DNA of 64,000 nucleotides from Falsiroseomonas stagni DSM 19981 (GCF_900114315.1 NZ_FOSQ01000001.1:186001-250000), one strand, 5' to 3'. Shown: positions 50,831-59,837, counted from the stretch's first letter. Numbers and translations: made by a program. Notes: generated by a model from the sequence alone, not told the origin.

Positions 50831-52411
50831 ATGTTTGATGTCGTCGTGGTCGGTGCCGGCAGCGCCGGCTGCCTCCTCGCCGACAGGCTCTCCGCCGGCG
50901 GCGCGACGGTCGCGGTGATCGAGGCCGGGGGGCGGGACCGTCACCCCTGGCTGCACATCCCCGCCGGCTATGCCCGCATCCTGACCCATCCTACCCTGAC
51001 CTGGGGCTTCAGCACCGCGCCCGATGCGGCGACGGGCAACCGGGCGCTGGATTATCCGCGCGGGCGGGTGCTGGGGGGCTCGTCCAGCATCAACGGGCTC
51101 GGTCATGTCTGGGGCGATCCCAGCGACTATGACCTCTGGGCGCAGAAGGGTTGCGCGGGCTGGTCCTGGGCGGACCTCGCGCCGCATTTCGCCGCCTATG
51201 AACGGGCGGAGGAGCAGGGCCCCCATCGCGGCCGGGACGGCCAGCTATCCGTCGAGCATCTGGCGGAGATGCCGCCTTTGGTCGCGAAGCTGCGCGATGC
51301 CGCCGCCGCCATCGGCCTGCCCACGCCGCGCGACATGAACGGCCCGGTGCGGGAGGGATTTTCCACGTTCCAGCAGACCCGGCGCGGGCGGCGGCGGCAT
51401 TCCGCGGCCAGTGCCTTCCTGCGGCCTGCGCTGGCGCGCGGCGTGGCGCTGTTCGACAACGCGCTCGCCCTGCGGATCGTGATCCAGGACGGCCGCGCCA
51501 CGGGCGTCGCCATCCGGCGCGGCGGCGTGGAGACCATCGTCGCGGCGCGGCGGGAGGTGATCCTGAGCGCGGGCGCCATCGGCTCGCCGCACCTGCTGAT
51601 GCTCTCCGGCCTCGGCCCCGCCGACCATCTGCGGGATCACGGGGTCGAGATCGTCAGGGACATCCCCGGCATCGGCCAAAACCTGCAGGATCACTACATC
51701 GCCCGCATGACCTGGCGGCTGACGGACCATCGCTGGTCCGCCAATCGCCGCATCGCCTGGCCGCGGCTGGCGCTGGAACTCGCGCGCTGGGCGTTGCGCG
51801 GCGACGGGGTGCTGACGTGGTCGCCCGGCATGGTCGGTGTCTTCGCCAGGACCCTGCCGGGGCTGGAGGCGCCGGACATCCAGCTCAATGGCGGCCCCGT
51901 CTCCTGGGCCGAGGGGCGGATCGGCGTGCCGGACCCGGAGCCGGGGCTGACGCTCGGTGCCTGGCAGTGCCGGCCGCTGTCGCGCGGCAGCGTGACGCTG
52001 GCCTCGCCCGATCCGGCGCGGGCGCCCGTCATCGCGCCGCGCTTCCTGACGGCGCCGGAGGACCGCGCCGCGGTCGTGCGCGGCATCCGCCTGGCCCGGC
52101 GCTGGATGGCGGCGGAGCCGCTGCGGGGCATCGTGGCCGGGGAGCTGCGCCCCGGCGCGGCGCTGCAATCGGATGATGAACTGGCGGCCTTCGCGGCGGA
52201 GACGGGCGGGACCGTCTACCACCCCTCCTGCACCGTCCGGATGGGCGGCGAGGGGTCTGGCGCACCGCTCGACCCGCAATTGCGGCTGCGCGGCGTGGCC
52301 GGGTTGCGGGTGGTGGATGCCTCCGTCTTTCCGGACATTCCCGTCTGCAACATCAACGCGACGGTGCTGGCGGTGGCGCAGAAGGCCTCGGGGATGATCC
52401 TGGCGGGCTAG
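50831..52411 (+). CDS. GMC family FAD-dependent oxidoreductase
   Basis: A 526-residue flavoprotein of the glucose-methanol-choline family. The FAD-binding start is FDVVVVGAGSAGCLLADRLS. LDYPRGRVLGGSSSINGLGHV and ILSAGAIGSPHLLMLSGLGP are PROSITE-type GMC signatures. Near the end are the catalytic region YHPSCTVRMG and VCNINATVLAVAQKAS. It oxidises an alcohol, probably with a quinone or other acceptor. The ATG at 50831 gives the Rossmann start; the upstream frame reads through the hairpins and is not coding. Confidence 0.94.
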   Translation: MFDVVVVGAGSAGCLLADRLSAGGATVAVIEAGGRDRHPWLHIPAGYARILTHPTLTWGFSTAPDAATGNRALDYPRGRVLGGSSSINGLGHVWGDPSDYDLWAQKGCAGWSWADLAPHFAAYERAEEQGPHRGRDGQLSVEHLAEMPPLVAKLRDAAAAIGLPTPRDMNGPVREGFSTFQQTRRGRRRHSAASAFLRPALARGVALFDNALALRIVIQDGRATGVAIRRGGVETIVAARREVILSAGAIGSPHLLMLSGLGPADHLRDHGVEIVRDIPGIGQNLQDHYIARMTWRLTDHRWSANRRIAWPRLALELARWALRGDGVLTWSPGMVGVFARTLPGLEAPDIQLNGGPVSWAEGRIGVPDPEPGLTLGAWQCRPLSRGSVTLASPDPARAPVIAPRFLTAPEDRAAVVRGIRLARRWMAAEPLRGIVAGELRPGAALQSDDELAAFAAETGGTVYHPSCTVRMGGEGSGAPLDPQLRLRGVAGLRVVDASVFPDIPVCNINATVLAVAQKASGMILAG

Positions 52412-52415
52412 ACAT

Positions 52416-52470
52416 CGACACTTGAATAGCTGTGCATGTGTCGCTAGTTGCCGCCCCTCAATGCGAGGGG
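52416..52470 (+). promoter_or_regulatory. Structured leader of mntP
   Basis: Between the GMC stop and mntP two stems can form: CGACAC (52416-52421) with GTGTCG (52438-52443), and CCCCTC (52454-52459) with GAGGGG (52465-52470). The right arm of the second stem is the ribosome binding site (GAGGGGAG, 9 bases before ATG), so folding would hide it. This could regulate translation by manganese or temperature. It does not match the yybP-ykoY manganese riboswitch core that I know. Confidence 0.5.
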
Positions 52471-52481
52471 AGTGCCCGACC

Positions 52482-53048
52482 ATGTCGCCGATGACCACCC
52501 TCGCCCTGGCCATCAGCATGTCCGTCGATGCCTTCGCCGCCGCCATCGGCAAGGGTGCGGCGCTGGATCGCCCCCGATTCGGGGAAGCGCTGCGGACCGG
52601 CCTGGTCTTCGGGGCGGTGGAGGCCGTGACGCCGGTGATCGGCTGGGCGCTCGGCATGGCGGCCAGCGCGCATGTGGCCGCGGTGGATCATTGGCTGGCC
52701 TTTGTCATCCTGGGCCTGGTCGGTGGCCGGATGCTCTGGGGCGCGGCGCAGCCGGCCGAGGGCCCGGTGGAGCGGCCGCGCCGGCACGGCACGGCGCTGC
52801 TGCTGGCCACCGCCATCGGCACCAGCCTGGACGCCATGGCGGTCGGCGTGACGCTCGCCTTCCTCGACGTGGACATCACCGTGGCGGCGGCGGCGATCGG
52901 CCTGGCGACGGCGGTGATGGCGACGGTCGGCATGCTGGTCGGCCGCTGGCTCGGCGGCCGCTTCGGCCGGGTGGCGGAGGCGCTGGGCGGCGTGGCGCTG
53001 GTGCTGCTCGGCGTGAAGATCCTGCTGGAACACACGATCCTCGCGTAG
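52482..53048 (+). CDS. mntP: Manganese efflux pump MntP
   Basis: A 188-residue membrane protein with six predicted spans in two homologous halves. LALAISMSVDAFAAAIGKG and LATAIGTSLDAMAVGV each contain the conserved Asp of MntP that lines the cation path. GRMLWGA and VALVLLGVKILLEH are family ends. It exports Mn2+ when levels are toxic. The ATG at 52482 is chosen on its ribosome site; the upstream in-frame start at 52422 codes a non-conserved Cys-rich stretch. Confidence 0.95.
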   Translation: MSPMTTLALAISMSVDAFAAAIGKGAALDRPRFGEALRTGLVFGAVEAVTPVIGWALGMAASAHVAAVDHWLAFVILGLVGGRMLWGAAQPAEGPVERPRRHGTALLLATAIGTSLDAMAVGVTLAFLDVDITVAAAAIGLATAVMATVGMLVGRWLGGRFGRVAEALGGVALVLLGVKILLEHTILA

Positions 53049-53129
53049 CGGCGCGATGGCTTGAGCCGGCACCGCCGGAAAGCCTGGATCGCCCGCTTCC
53101 TGCCCCCTCGCCTCACCGCCCCGCCGGGA

Positions 53130-54113
53130 TCAGCCTTCCTCGAAGCGCAGGCCGCGGGCGCGGATCAGGGCGCCCCACTTCTCGGTCTCGGATCGCTTAT
53201 GCGCCTCCGCCCCCGCCATGTCCGTGCCCTGGAGCAGGAAGCCCACCTCCGCTGCGCGGGCGCGGACATCGGGCTGCGCCAGGCCATGCGCGGCGGCGGC
53301 GGCCAGGCGGCGCGCCACCGGGTCCGGCGTTGCGGCGGGCACCCACCACATCACCCAGCTATTCGCCTCGAAGCCCGGGGCCACGGTTTCCGCCATGGTC
53401 GGCACGTCCGGCAGTGCCGGCACGCGCGCGGGCGTGCAGACCGCCAGCGCCTGGAGCCCGCCCTGGCGGATCTGGCCGAGGGCGGCCGGCATGTCCGCGA
53501 ACATGAAGTCCACGACTCCGGCGCGGAGGTCCGTCAGCGCCGGCGCGGTGCCGCGGTAGCTGACCAGCGTGAAGTCGCCCCCGCTGGCGCCGCGATACAG
53601 CTCCGCCGCCAGCTGGTGCGGCGTGCCGGAACCGCCGGTGGCGCCGGACAGCCGGCCGGGATTGGCCTTCAGGTGGCGGTCGAATTCGCGCACATCCGCC
53701 CAGCGCCCGCTGCGCACCACCAGGATGAAGGGCGTCGTCGCCAGCCAGGTCAGGGCCTTGAACTCGCCCAGATCATAGCCGGGGTCGCGCATCATGAAGG
53801 GCGCGATGACGGAGGAGATGGGCGCCAGCAGCACCGTCGTGCCATCCGCCGCGGCGCGCGCCACGCTGCGCGTGCCGACGGCCGCGCCCGCGCCGGGGCG
53901 GTTCTCCACGATCATGGGCTGGCCGAGGAAGCCCTGCATATGGGGCGCCATGACGCGGGCCAGGATGTCCGGGCTGCCGCCCGGGGCGAAGGGGTTGATC
54001 AGCCGCACCGGGCCGGGCGGCGTCCATTCCTGCGCCAGAGCGGGGGTGGCGAGGCCGGCCAGGCTGCCGGCCGCGGCAAGGCGCAGCGCCGCGCGCCGCG
54101 AAAGATCGGTCAT
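53130..54113 (-). CDS. Tripartite tricarboxylate-type (Bug) substrate-binding protein
   Basis: A 327-residue periplasmic binding protein with signal peptide RRAALRLAAAGSLAGLATPALA. The mature start PGPVRLINPFAPGGSPDIL and IVENRPGAGAAVGTRSVARAAAD are Bug hallmarks; LPDVPTMAETVAPGFEANSW confirms the family. It is an orphan receptor with no membrane subunits nearby. The gene is divergent from the penicillin-binding protein gene across 89 bp, which contain a 7-bp hairpin (GGCAGCC/GGCTGCC, 54140-54160). Confidence 0.94.
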   Translation of the reverse strand: MTDLSRRAALRLAAAGSLAGLATPALAQEWTPPGPVRLINPFAPGGSPDILARVMAPHMQGFLGQPMIVENRPGAGAAVGTRSVARAAADGTTVLLAPISSVIAPFMMRDPGYDLGEFKALTWLATTPFILVVRSGRWADVREFDRHLKANPGRLSGATGGSGTPHQLAAELYRGASGGDFTLVSYRGTAPALTDLRAGVVDFMFADMPAALGQIRQGGLQALAVCTPARVPALPDVPTMAETVAPGFEANSWVMWWVPAATPDPVARRLAAAAAHGLAQPDVRARAAEVGFLLQGTDMAGAEAHKRSETEKWGALIRARGLRFEEG

Positions 54114-54202
54114 GGAGGAGGTCCCTGTTCGATGAGGCGGGCAGCCTTCTGCGGGCTGCCATCACGATCGCAAATGGACGTTCCGTCATTGAAAGGCAAG
54201 GA

Positions 54203-56131
54203 ATGCCTGCGCCGCTGGGGTGCCGGGGGGCGGCCATGCTACAGCGGACGCGGATGGCCCGAATCGCCCGCAAGCCGGAACCGCCTGCCAGCCCTCGGGC
54301 CACCGCCCGGCGCCCCGCCCCGCCGGCGCCGCCGAAGCGCCCCCGCCGTGCCTGGCGGTGGCTGCGCTGGCTGGTGCTGCTGACCATCTGGGGCGGCGTC
54401 GCCCTGGCCGGGCTGCTGGTCTTCCTGACCTGGGACCTGCCGCGCACGGACCTGGCGCTGACCACGACGCGCCGCGCAGGCGTGACGCTGGAAGCCACCG
54501 ATGGCCGGATCATCGCCACCTCCGGCGACGTGGTGGGGGACATCGTTCGGCTGCGGGACCTGCCCGCGCATCTGCCCGCCGCGGTGATCGCCATCGAGGA
54601 CCGCCGCTTCCGGGACCATTTCGGTATCGACCCCATCGGCATCGCCCGCGCCGCCTATGTGAACTTCACCACCGGCCGCGTCGCCCAGGGCGGATCGACG
54701 CTGACGCAACAACTCGCGAAGAACCTGTTCCTGACGCCGGAACGGAGCTTCCGGCGCAAGGCGCAGGAAGCCGTCATGGCGCTGTGGCTGGAATGGAAGT
54801 TCAGCAAGGACGAGCTTCTCGAGATCTATCTCAACCGCGTCTATCTCGGCGCCGGCGCCTATGGGGTGGATGCGGCGGCGCGGCTCTATTTCGGCGTGCC
54901 GGCGTCGCGGCTGAACCTCTGGCAATCCGCCATCCTGGCCGGTCTGCCCAAGGCGCCATCGCGCCTCAATCCCCGTTCGGCGCCCGAAGCCGCGGCGGGC
55001 CGGGCGGCGGAGGTGCTGGACGCCATGGCCGATACCGGCGTGATCACCGCCCGCCAGGCGACGCAGGCGGCGGAGGCGATCCGCATCCCGCCGCGCCCGT
55101 CCCGCGATTCCGGCTGGTTCGCGGATTGGGTGATGGATGACCTCGGCAGCCGCTTCCCCGGCAATGCTGATCTGGTCCTGCGCACAACGCTCGATTTGCG
55201 GATGCAGGCGGTGGTGGAGGCGCGGCTGGAGGCGCTGCTGGCGGGGCCAGGGCAGCGCGCCCGGGTGGGGCAGGGGGCGGTGGTGGCGATGGAGGCCGCG
55301 ACCGGCAACATCCGCGCCATGGCCGGCGGGCGTGACTATCGCAGCACCCAGTTCAACCGGGCGACCCAGGCGCGCCGCCAGCCTGGCTCCGCCTTCAAGC
55401 CCTTCGTGTTCCTGACGGCGCTGGAGGCCGGCGCTTCGGCCCAGGACCCGGTGGCCGATGGCCCGCTGACGCTGGGCGGCTGGTCCCCCGGCAATGGCGC
55501 CTGGCGCCCCCGCGGCGAGATCACGCTGGAGGAGGCGCTGGCCCATTCCGTCAACACCGCCGCCGTCCGGGTGCTGCAACGCGGCGGCGGCGCGCGGGCG
55601 GCGATCGAGACAGCACGCCGCTTCGGCCTGCCCGGCCCCTTCCAGCGGGACGCCACCATCGCGCTCGGCACCGGGGAGGTGACGCTGCTGGACCTGACCG
55701 CCGCCTATGCCCCCTTCGCCAATGGCGGGCTGCTGCCGGACCCGCGGGGCCTCGCCAGCGCCCGCGCCGATGGCCGGGCCGTGCCGGTGGCGCCCCCGGC
55801 CTCCCACCGCGTCACCACGCCGGAAGCCGCGCAGGCGATGCGACGGATGCTGGAAGCGGTGGTGGCGCGCGGCACCGGCCGCACCGCCCAGCCGCCGGGC
55901 GGCCGCGCGGTGGCGGGCAAGACGGGCACGACCCAGGATTTCCGGGATGCCTGGTTCGTCGGTCTCGCGCCCGGTTCGGGCGCGGGACTCGTCATCGGCA
56001 TCTGGCTCGGCAACGATGACGGGTCCCCGATGGTTGATGTGGCTGGCGGCACACTGCCCGCCCGGTTGTTCCGGGACATCCTGGAGGGACTCGCCCAATC
56101 GGAGCCGCCGAACCCGCCCGGTGGCGGATGA
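54203..56131 (+). CDS. Bifunctional class A penicillin-binding protein
   Basis: A 642-residue peptidoglycan synthase. After a basic, proline-rich cytosolic tail (1-50) comes one membrane span (about 51-76). The GT51 transglycosylase domain has the catalytic Glu132 in AIEDRRFRDHFGID, the GGSTLTQQLAKN motif and EIYLNRVYLG. The transpeptidase domain has S396 in SAFKP, SVNTAAVRV and K573 in KTGTTQD. It is shorter than E. coli PBP1a because the OB-like insert is lacking. In-frame ATGs at 54236 and 54254 are alternatives. A small kinase-like gene follows 14 bases later. Confidence 0.95.
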   Translation: MPAPLGCRGAAMLQRTRMARIARKPEPPASPRATARRPAPPAPPKRPRRAWRWLRWLVLLTIWGGVALAGLLVFLTWDLPRTDLALTTTRRAGVTLEATDGRIIATSGDVVGDIVRLRDLPAHLPAAVIAIEDRRFRDHFGIDPIGIARAAYVNFTTGRVAQGGSTLTQQLAKNLFLTPERSFRRKAQEAVMALWLEWKFSKDELLEIYLNRVYLGAGAYGVDAAARLYFGVPASRLNLWQSAILAGLPKAPSRLNPRSAPEAAAGRAAEVLDAMADTGVITARQATQAAEAIRIPPRPSRDSGWFADWVMDDLGSRFPGNADLVLRTTLDLRMQAVVEARLEALLAGPGQRARVGQGAVVAMEAATGNIRAMAGGRDYRSTQFNRATQARRQPGSAFKPFVFLTALEAGASAQDPVADGPLTLGGWSPGNGAWRPRGEITLEEALAHSVNTAAVRVLQRGGGARAAIETARRFGLPGPFQRDATIALGTGEVTLLDLTAAYAPFANGGLLPDPRGLASARADGRAVPVAPPASHRVTTPEAAQAMRRMLEAVVARGTGRTAQPPGGRAVAGKTGTTQDFRDAWFVGLAPGSGAGLVIGIWLGNDDGSPMVDVAGGTLPARLFRDILEGLAQSEPPNPPGGG

Positions 56132-56145
56132 AGGAGTGACCGGCC

Positions 56146-56733
56146 TTGCCTGACGACCTGACCACGCAGCGCCATGACCGGCTGCGCCGCATCGCGCCCG
56201 CCGTGCAGCATGACATCAACAACGCGATGATGGTGCTGGCCTCCAACCTGGAACTGCTTGGCCGCAGCGTCGCGGATGGCGCGCCGCGCCGGCAGTTGGA
56301 CCGCTGCATCGAGGCATCGAAGCGGCTGGACGCGACGATGCGCGGCTTCCTCGATGCCGCGCGGCGCCCGGTGGAGGAGCCCACCCGCGCCTCCCTGGCC
56401 CAGGCGCTGCGGCAGGTGCTGCCGCTGCTGGCCGTGGCGGCCGGCGCGCGGCACGGGGTGGATGTGGCGGTGGCCGATGGCCTGCCGGAGGTCGCGCTGG
56501 ACCGCGCCCGGCTGGACCTGGCCCTGCTGGCCCTGGTGCAGGATGCGGTGCCGCTGCTGGCGCAGGGCGCGCGGATCGCCCTGGCGGCGGAGAAGCGGGA
56601 TGGCGCGGTGGCGCTGGTGGTGACGCTGCCCGACGGCATCGCCCCGTCCGAACGCGCCATGGACCTGCTGGAGGCCGCCACGGGCGGCACGCTGGAAGCC
56701 GGGCCGGTGCTGGCCTGGCCGGTCAAGGCTTGA
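56146..56733 (+). CDS. Histidine-kinase-like protein lacking a clear ATP site
   Basis: A 195-residue protein starting at TTG, with a perfect AAGGAG ribosome site 9 bases before it; no ATG or GTG fits. The N-terminus HDRLRRIAPAVQHDINNAMMVLAS resembles a HisKA box (H-D-INN in place of H-E-LNN). The remainder resembles HATPase in layout, but the N, G1 and G2 boxes are not visible. It could be a ChpT-like phosphotransferase or a degenerate kinase. Its coupling to the penicillin-binding protein gene suggests a link to cell-wall synthesis, which is inference. Its 3' end overlaps the convergent Nudix gene by 11 bases. Confidence 0.7.
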   Translation: MPDDLTTQRHDRLRRIAPAVQHDINNAMMVLASNLELLGRSVADGAPRRQLDRCIEASKRLDATMRGFLDAARRPVEEPTRASLAQALRQVLPLLAVAAGARHGVDVAVADGLPEVALDRARLDLALLALVQDAVPLLAQGARIALAAEKRDGAVALVVTLPDGIAPSERAMDLLEAATGGTLEAGPVLAWPVKA

Positions 56734-57280
56734 CCAACCCCTTCACCAGCAGCAGCCCCCAGGCGGCGACGGTGATCGCGTCCCGGATCTCGCCATCGCG
56801 GAGCATGCGCTCGAATTCGGCGCGCGGGATGCGGCGGCTGATGAGGTCCTGCTCCTCCGTCTCCGGCGTGGCCTCGCCCCGCGCCAGGCCGGTGGCCAGC
56901 ACAATATGCGCGCCCTGGTTCATCGTGCCGGGTGCTTCGTACATCCGGCCGACCTGGACGAGGCTGGCGGCGACCAGGCCGGTCTCCTCCCGCAATTCAT
57001 GCGCCGCCACCACCAGCGGGTCCGTGCCGCGCGGCCCCCACATGCCCATGGGGAATTCCCAGAGCCTTTCGCCCACGGGGTAGCGGTACTGCTGCACCAG
57101 CTCCACCGCGCCGTCGTCATGGATCGGCACCACCAGGGTGAAGTCGTCCTTCTCCACCACGCCATAGAGGCCGGGGGAGCCGTCTCGGCGGCGGATCGCA
57201 TCCTCCCGCACCCGCATCCAGCGATTCTCGTAGGCGATGCGGGTGGAGGTCGCGACGATGTCGGGGGTCTGGTCGGTCAT
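56723..57280 (-). CDS. Nudix hydrolase, ADP-ribose pyrophosphatase-like
   Basis: A 185-residue Nudix fold protein. NRWMRVREDAIRRRDG, VVEKDDFTLVVPIHDDGAVE and QYRYPVGERLWEFPMG match ADP-ribose/NDP-sugar pyrophosphatases. The Nudix box is not canonical: the end HELREETGL keeps E-E-x-G-U, but the Arg of REU is His, and the first Glu and Gly positions are not conserved. Activity may be altered. The ATG at 57280 is preferred to an in-frame start at 57319. The upstream EamA gene ends 20 bases away on the same strand. Confidence 0.88.
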   Translation of the reverse strand: MTDQTPDIVATSTRIAYENRWMRVREDAIRRRDGSPGLYGVVEKDDFTLVVPIHDDGAVELVQQYRYPVGERLWEFPMGMWGPRGTDPLVVAAHELREETGLVAASLVQVGRMYEAPGTMNQGAHIVLATGLARGEATPETEEQDLISRRIPRAEFERMLRDGEIRDAITVAAWGLLLVKGLVKP

Positions 57281-57299
57281 GCCATTCGGTCCTTCCGCA

Positions 57300-58175
57300 T
57301 CAGCCACGCGACCGCGCATGCAACAGCAGGGCCAGTCCGGATAGCGTCAGTACGCCGCCGACGATGTCGCTCAAGAACAGCCTCTCCCCCAGCAGGGCCC
57401 AGCCGAACACTGCGGCGACCGGCGGCGCCAGCAATTGCAGGGCGGAGGCGGTGGAGGTCGGCACCCGCTTCAGCATGATGAAATACAGCGCATAGGCCCC
57501 AATGCCGACGACCAGCATGGACCAGAGCAGCGCCGCCAGGGTGCCGGCCCGCGGCATCCCCGGCGGCCCGACTTCCAGCATGACGGCGAGGCTGAGGCAG
57601 AGCAGGGCGGAGACGGTGGTCTGGCCGAGGCTTGCCGACCACATATCCACCCGCCCCTTGGCGGGGGCGAAGATCAGCAGCCCCACGGCCTGCCCGGCCG
57701 CGGCGGCGATGGCCAGGGCGATGCCCGCGGCCTCCGCCCCATCCAGCCCATCCAGCGCCCGCAGCAGCCCCAGCAACGCCACGCCCGCCCAGCCGAGGGC
57801 CAAGCCGATCCAGGCCAGGCGGGGCAGGGGACGGCGCAAGAACAGGCTCTCCCCGGCCGCGACCAGCAGGGGCGTTGTGGCGCAGATCAGAGCCACCAAC
57901 CCGGTCGGGATGCGCGCCATGGCCAGCCAGGCGCAGGCGAGGTAGCCGCCCATGCCGAACAGGCCGAGCGCCGCGATCCGCCCCGCATCGGCGGCCGAGG
58001 GTATCCGCCCGCGCATCGCCACCGCGATGGCCAGCAGGATCGGCGCCGTGAGCGCGAAGCGGATGCCGAGCGCCCAGAGCGGCGGCCATTCCCGCACCAC
58101 CACCCCGGCGACCGTGAAGGCCGAGGCCCATATCGCGACGAAGCTGCCGCCGATCAGCCAGCCGCCCCGCCCCAC
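57300..58175 (-). CDS. EamA/DMT-superfamily transporter
   Basis: A 291-residue inner-membrane protein with ten spans in two EamA repeats. The first begins GGSFVAIWASAFTVAGVVVREWPPLWA; the second ends SALQLLAPPVAAVFGWALLGERL, the typical last helix pair. Such proteins export amino acids or metabolites. It starts at GTG, 3 bases after the folD stop, so it is co-transcribed with folD. The substrate is not known. Confidence 0.92.
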   Translation of the reverse strand: MGRGGWLIGGSFVAIWASAFTVAGVVVREWPPLWALGIRFALTAPILLAIAVAMRGRIPSAADAGRIAALGLFGMGGYLACAWLAMARIPTGLVALICATTPLLVAAGESLFLRRPLPRLAWIGLALGWAGVALLGLLRALDGLDGAEAAGIALAIAAAAGQAVGLLIFAPAKGRVDMWSASLGQTTVSALLCLSLAVMLEVGPPGMPRAGTLAALLWSMLVVGIGAYALYFIMLKRVPTSTASALQLLAPPVAAVFGWALLGERLFLSDIVGGVLTLSGLALLLHARSRG

Positions 58176-58178
58176 GGG

Positions 58179-59033
58179 CTATCCCCCCCTTGGCGCCCTT
58201 CTGGCGATCGCCGCGTCCAGCGTGTTCTCCAGCAGGCAGGCGATCGTCATCGGGCCGACCCCGCCGGGCACGGGGCTGATGGCCTCGGCCCGCGCGGCGG
58301 CTTCGGCATAGGCGACGTCGCCCACCAGCCGGCCATCCGCCAGGCGGTTGATGCCGACATCGATGACGGTGGCGCCTTCCGCGATCCAGTCGCCGCGCAC
58401 CATCTCCGCCCGCCCGACCGCGGCCACCAGGATTTCCGCCCGCCGGCATTCCGCCGGCAGGTCACGGGTGCGCGAATGCACGATGGTGACGGTGCAATCG
58501 GCGGCAAGAAGGAGTTGGGCCATCGGCCGGCCGACGATGTTGGACCGCCCCAGCACCACGGCCCGCGCCCCAGGCAGGACGGCGCCCGAGGCCGCCAGCA
58601 GGTGCATCACGCCCTTCGGCGTGCAGGGCACCAGCCCCGCCTGGCCGGAGGCCAGCCGCCCGGCATTGAGGGGATGGAAACCGTCCGCATCCTTCTCCGG
58701 CGCGACGGCGGAAATCACCACCTCCGCGCGGATCTGCGGCGGCAGGGGGAGCTGCACCAGGATGCCATCCACCGCCGGGTCGGCATTCAGCTGCGCGACC
58801 ACCGCCAGCAGCTCTGCCTCCGTCGTCTCCGCCGGCAGGGCGATGGTGGCACTGTCGAAGCCCACCTCCTTCGCCGCCTTGTCCTTGTTGCGGACATAGA
58901 CGCCCGATGCCGGGTCATCCCCCACCCGCACCACCCGCAGCCCGGGGCGGTAGCCGAGGCCGGCCACCCGGGCAGCAATGCGCTGGCGAAGTCCGGCGGC
59001 AACCGCCTTGCCGTCGATGATGCGGGCCGTCAT
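58179..59033 (-). CDS. folD: Methylenetetrahydrofolate dehydrogenase/cyclohydrolase FolD
   Basis: A 284-residue bifunctional enzyme of one-carbon metabolism. The catalytic Tyr/Lys are in [45 protein letters not shown] (NADP site) and [18 protein letters not shown] are the family signatures. The ATG at 59033 overlaps the stop of the DUF167 gene (ATGA). It interconverts 5,10-methylene-, methenyl- and 10-formyl-tetrahydrofolate. Confidence 0.97.
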   Translation of the reverse strand: MTARIIDGKAVAAGLRQRIAARVAGLGYRPGLRVVRVGDDPASGVYVRNKDKAAKEVGFDSATIALPAETTEAELLAVVAQLNADPAVDGILVQLPLPPQIRAEVVISAVAPEKDADGFHPLNAGRLASGQAGLVPCTPKGVMHLLAASGAVLPGARAVVLGRSNIVGRPMAQLLLAADCTVTIVHSRTRDLPAECRRAEILVAAVGRAEMVRGDWIAEGATVIDVGINRLADGRLVGDVAYAEAAARAEAISPVPGGVGPMTIACLLENTLDAAIARRAPRGG

Positions 59034-59332
59034 GCGATGAGCTTTTCCAGTTTCGGGACCAGTTCCGCCGGATCGCCGGCGATGCGGAACACCTTCTGGC
59101 GCGACCCGCCCCCTTGCAGCAAGCCCACCGCGGAGGGCGCGACGCCGAGCACCCGGGCCAGGGCCTGGCCGATGGCGCGATTGGCGCGACCATCTTCCGC
59201 CACCTCCGCCACCGCCACGCGGATGGCGGCGCCGTCCGGCGAAAGCCCGCCCACCGCGGGCCGCTTCGCCCGCGGCTGCGCCTTCACCGCCAGATCCACG
59301 CCATCGACGCGGAGGCGCCATGGCGGGTTCAC
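59030..59332 (-). CDS. DUF167 (YggU) family protein
   Basis: A 100-residue protein with the DUF167 fold: [17 protein letters not shown] at the start and [24 protein letters not shown] in the middle. It starts at GTG, one base after the YggT stop, and overlaps folD by 4 bases. YggT, YggU and FolD are encoded in this order in many Acetobacteraceae and Rhodospirillales. Function unknown. Confidence 0.93.
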   Translation of the reverse strand: MNPPWRLRVDGVDLAVKAQPRAKRPAVGGLSPDGAAIRVAVAEVAEDGRANRAIGQALARVLGVAPSAVGLLQGGGSRQKVFRIAGDPAELVPKLEKLIA

Positions 59333-59333
59333 G

Positions 59334-59648
59334 TCAGAAGTAGAGGCCGCCCCGCAGCAGGTAGCCCTGGATGGCGCCCAGCGCGATCTGCGCGGCCGTG
59401 ATCAGCAGCAGCACCACCAACGGGGACAGATCGATCCCGCCGAGATTCGGCAGCTTGCCCCGCACCGGTCGCAGGGCCGGTTCCGTCACCCGGTAGAGGA
59501 AATCCGCGATCGTCCAGACGATGCGGTTCCGGCCATCGAGGACGTTGAAGGCCAGCAGCGTCTGCACGATGGCCGCCAGGATCACGGCCCACCAGAAAAG
59601 GTCGAGCCCCGCCCTGAGGAGGAAGAACACGGCATCGAGCAGCATCAT
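59334..59648 (-). CDS. YggT family integral membrane protein
   Basis: A 104-residue protein with two membrane spans, DLFWWAVILAAIVQTLLAF and LSPLVVLLLITAAQIALGA. Between them is RIVWTIADFLYRVTEPALRPVRGKLP, the family's most conserved stretch. YggT proteins are linked to osmotic or cell-division functions. The ATG at 59648 (or 59645) is chosen; the frame is open further upstream but not conserved. Confidence 0.93.
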   Translation of the reverse strand: MMLLDAVFFLLRAGLDLFWWAVILAAIVQTLLAFNVLDGRNRIVWTIADFLYRVTEPALRPVRGKLPNLGGIDLSPLVVLLLITAAQIALGAIQGYLLRGGLYF

Positions 59649-59761
59649 CGCACCCCTGGTGTTGCGGCCGGAACCTAGTGGGCCAGGGGTTACCGAACAA
59701 GGCGCAAGACCCCCGCTTGACACCTGCCCATCGCCCGACGATAAACCGCGCCCTGCGGTGC

Positions 59762-59837
59762 GGGGGTGTAGCTCAGTTGGTAGAGCGCGTCGTTCGCAAT
59801 GACGAGGTCAGCGGTTCGATCCCGCTCACCTCCACCA
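59762..59837 (+). tRNA. tRNA-Ala (anticodon CGC)
   Basis: A 76-base cloverleaf with encoded CCA. Acceptor stem GGGGGTG/CACCTCC has the G3-U70 pair that marks alanine tRNAs. D arm GCTC-AGTTGGTA-GAGC, anticodon arm CGTCG-TTCGCAA-TGACG with anticodon CGC, variable AGGTC, T arm AGCGG-TTCGATC-CCGCT. Its 3' end serves as the integration site of the element that follows. Confidence 0.96.
59813..59837 (+). other. Probable left attachment site in the tRNA-Ala 3' end
   Basis: Tyrosine recombinases of this kind recombine within the T-loop to 3' end of a tRNA gene and leave it intact. Here the T loop (TTCGATC) to CCA end is the candidate core. The assignment rests on the adjacent integrase; no second copy was found in the window to fix its exact edges. 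Confidence 0.45.

Noticed and set aside
52412-52481. yybP-ykoY manganese riboswitch before mntP
   Set aside because: Only a short leader with two 6-bp stems is present; the conserved loops of that riboswitch could not be found.
54114-54202. Hairpin GGCAGCC/GGCTGCC as terminator
   Set aside because: It lies between divergent starts, where a terminator is not expected. It may be part of either leader, and it is too short to call.
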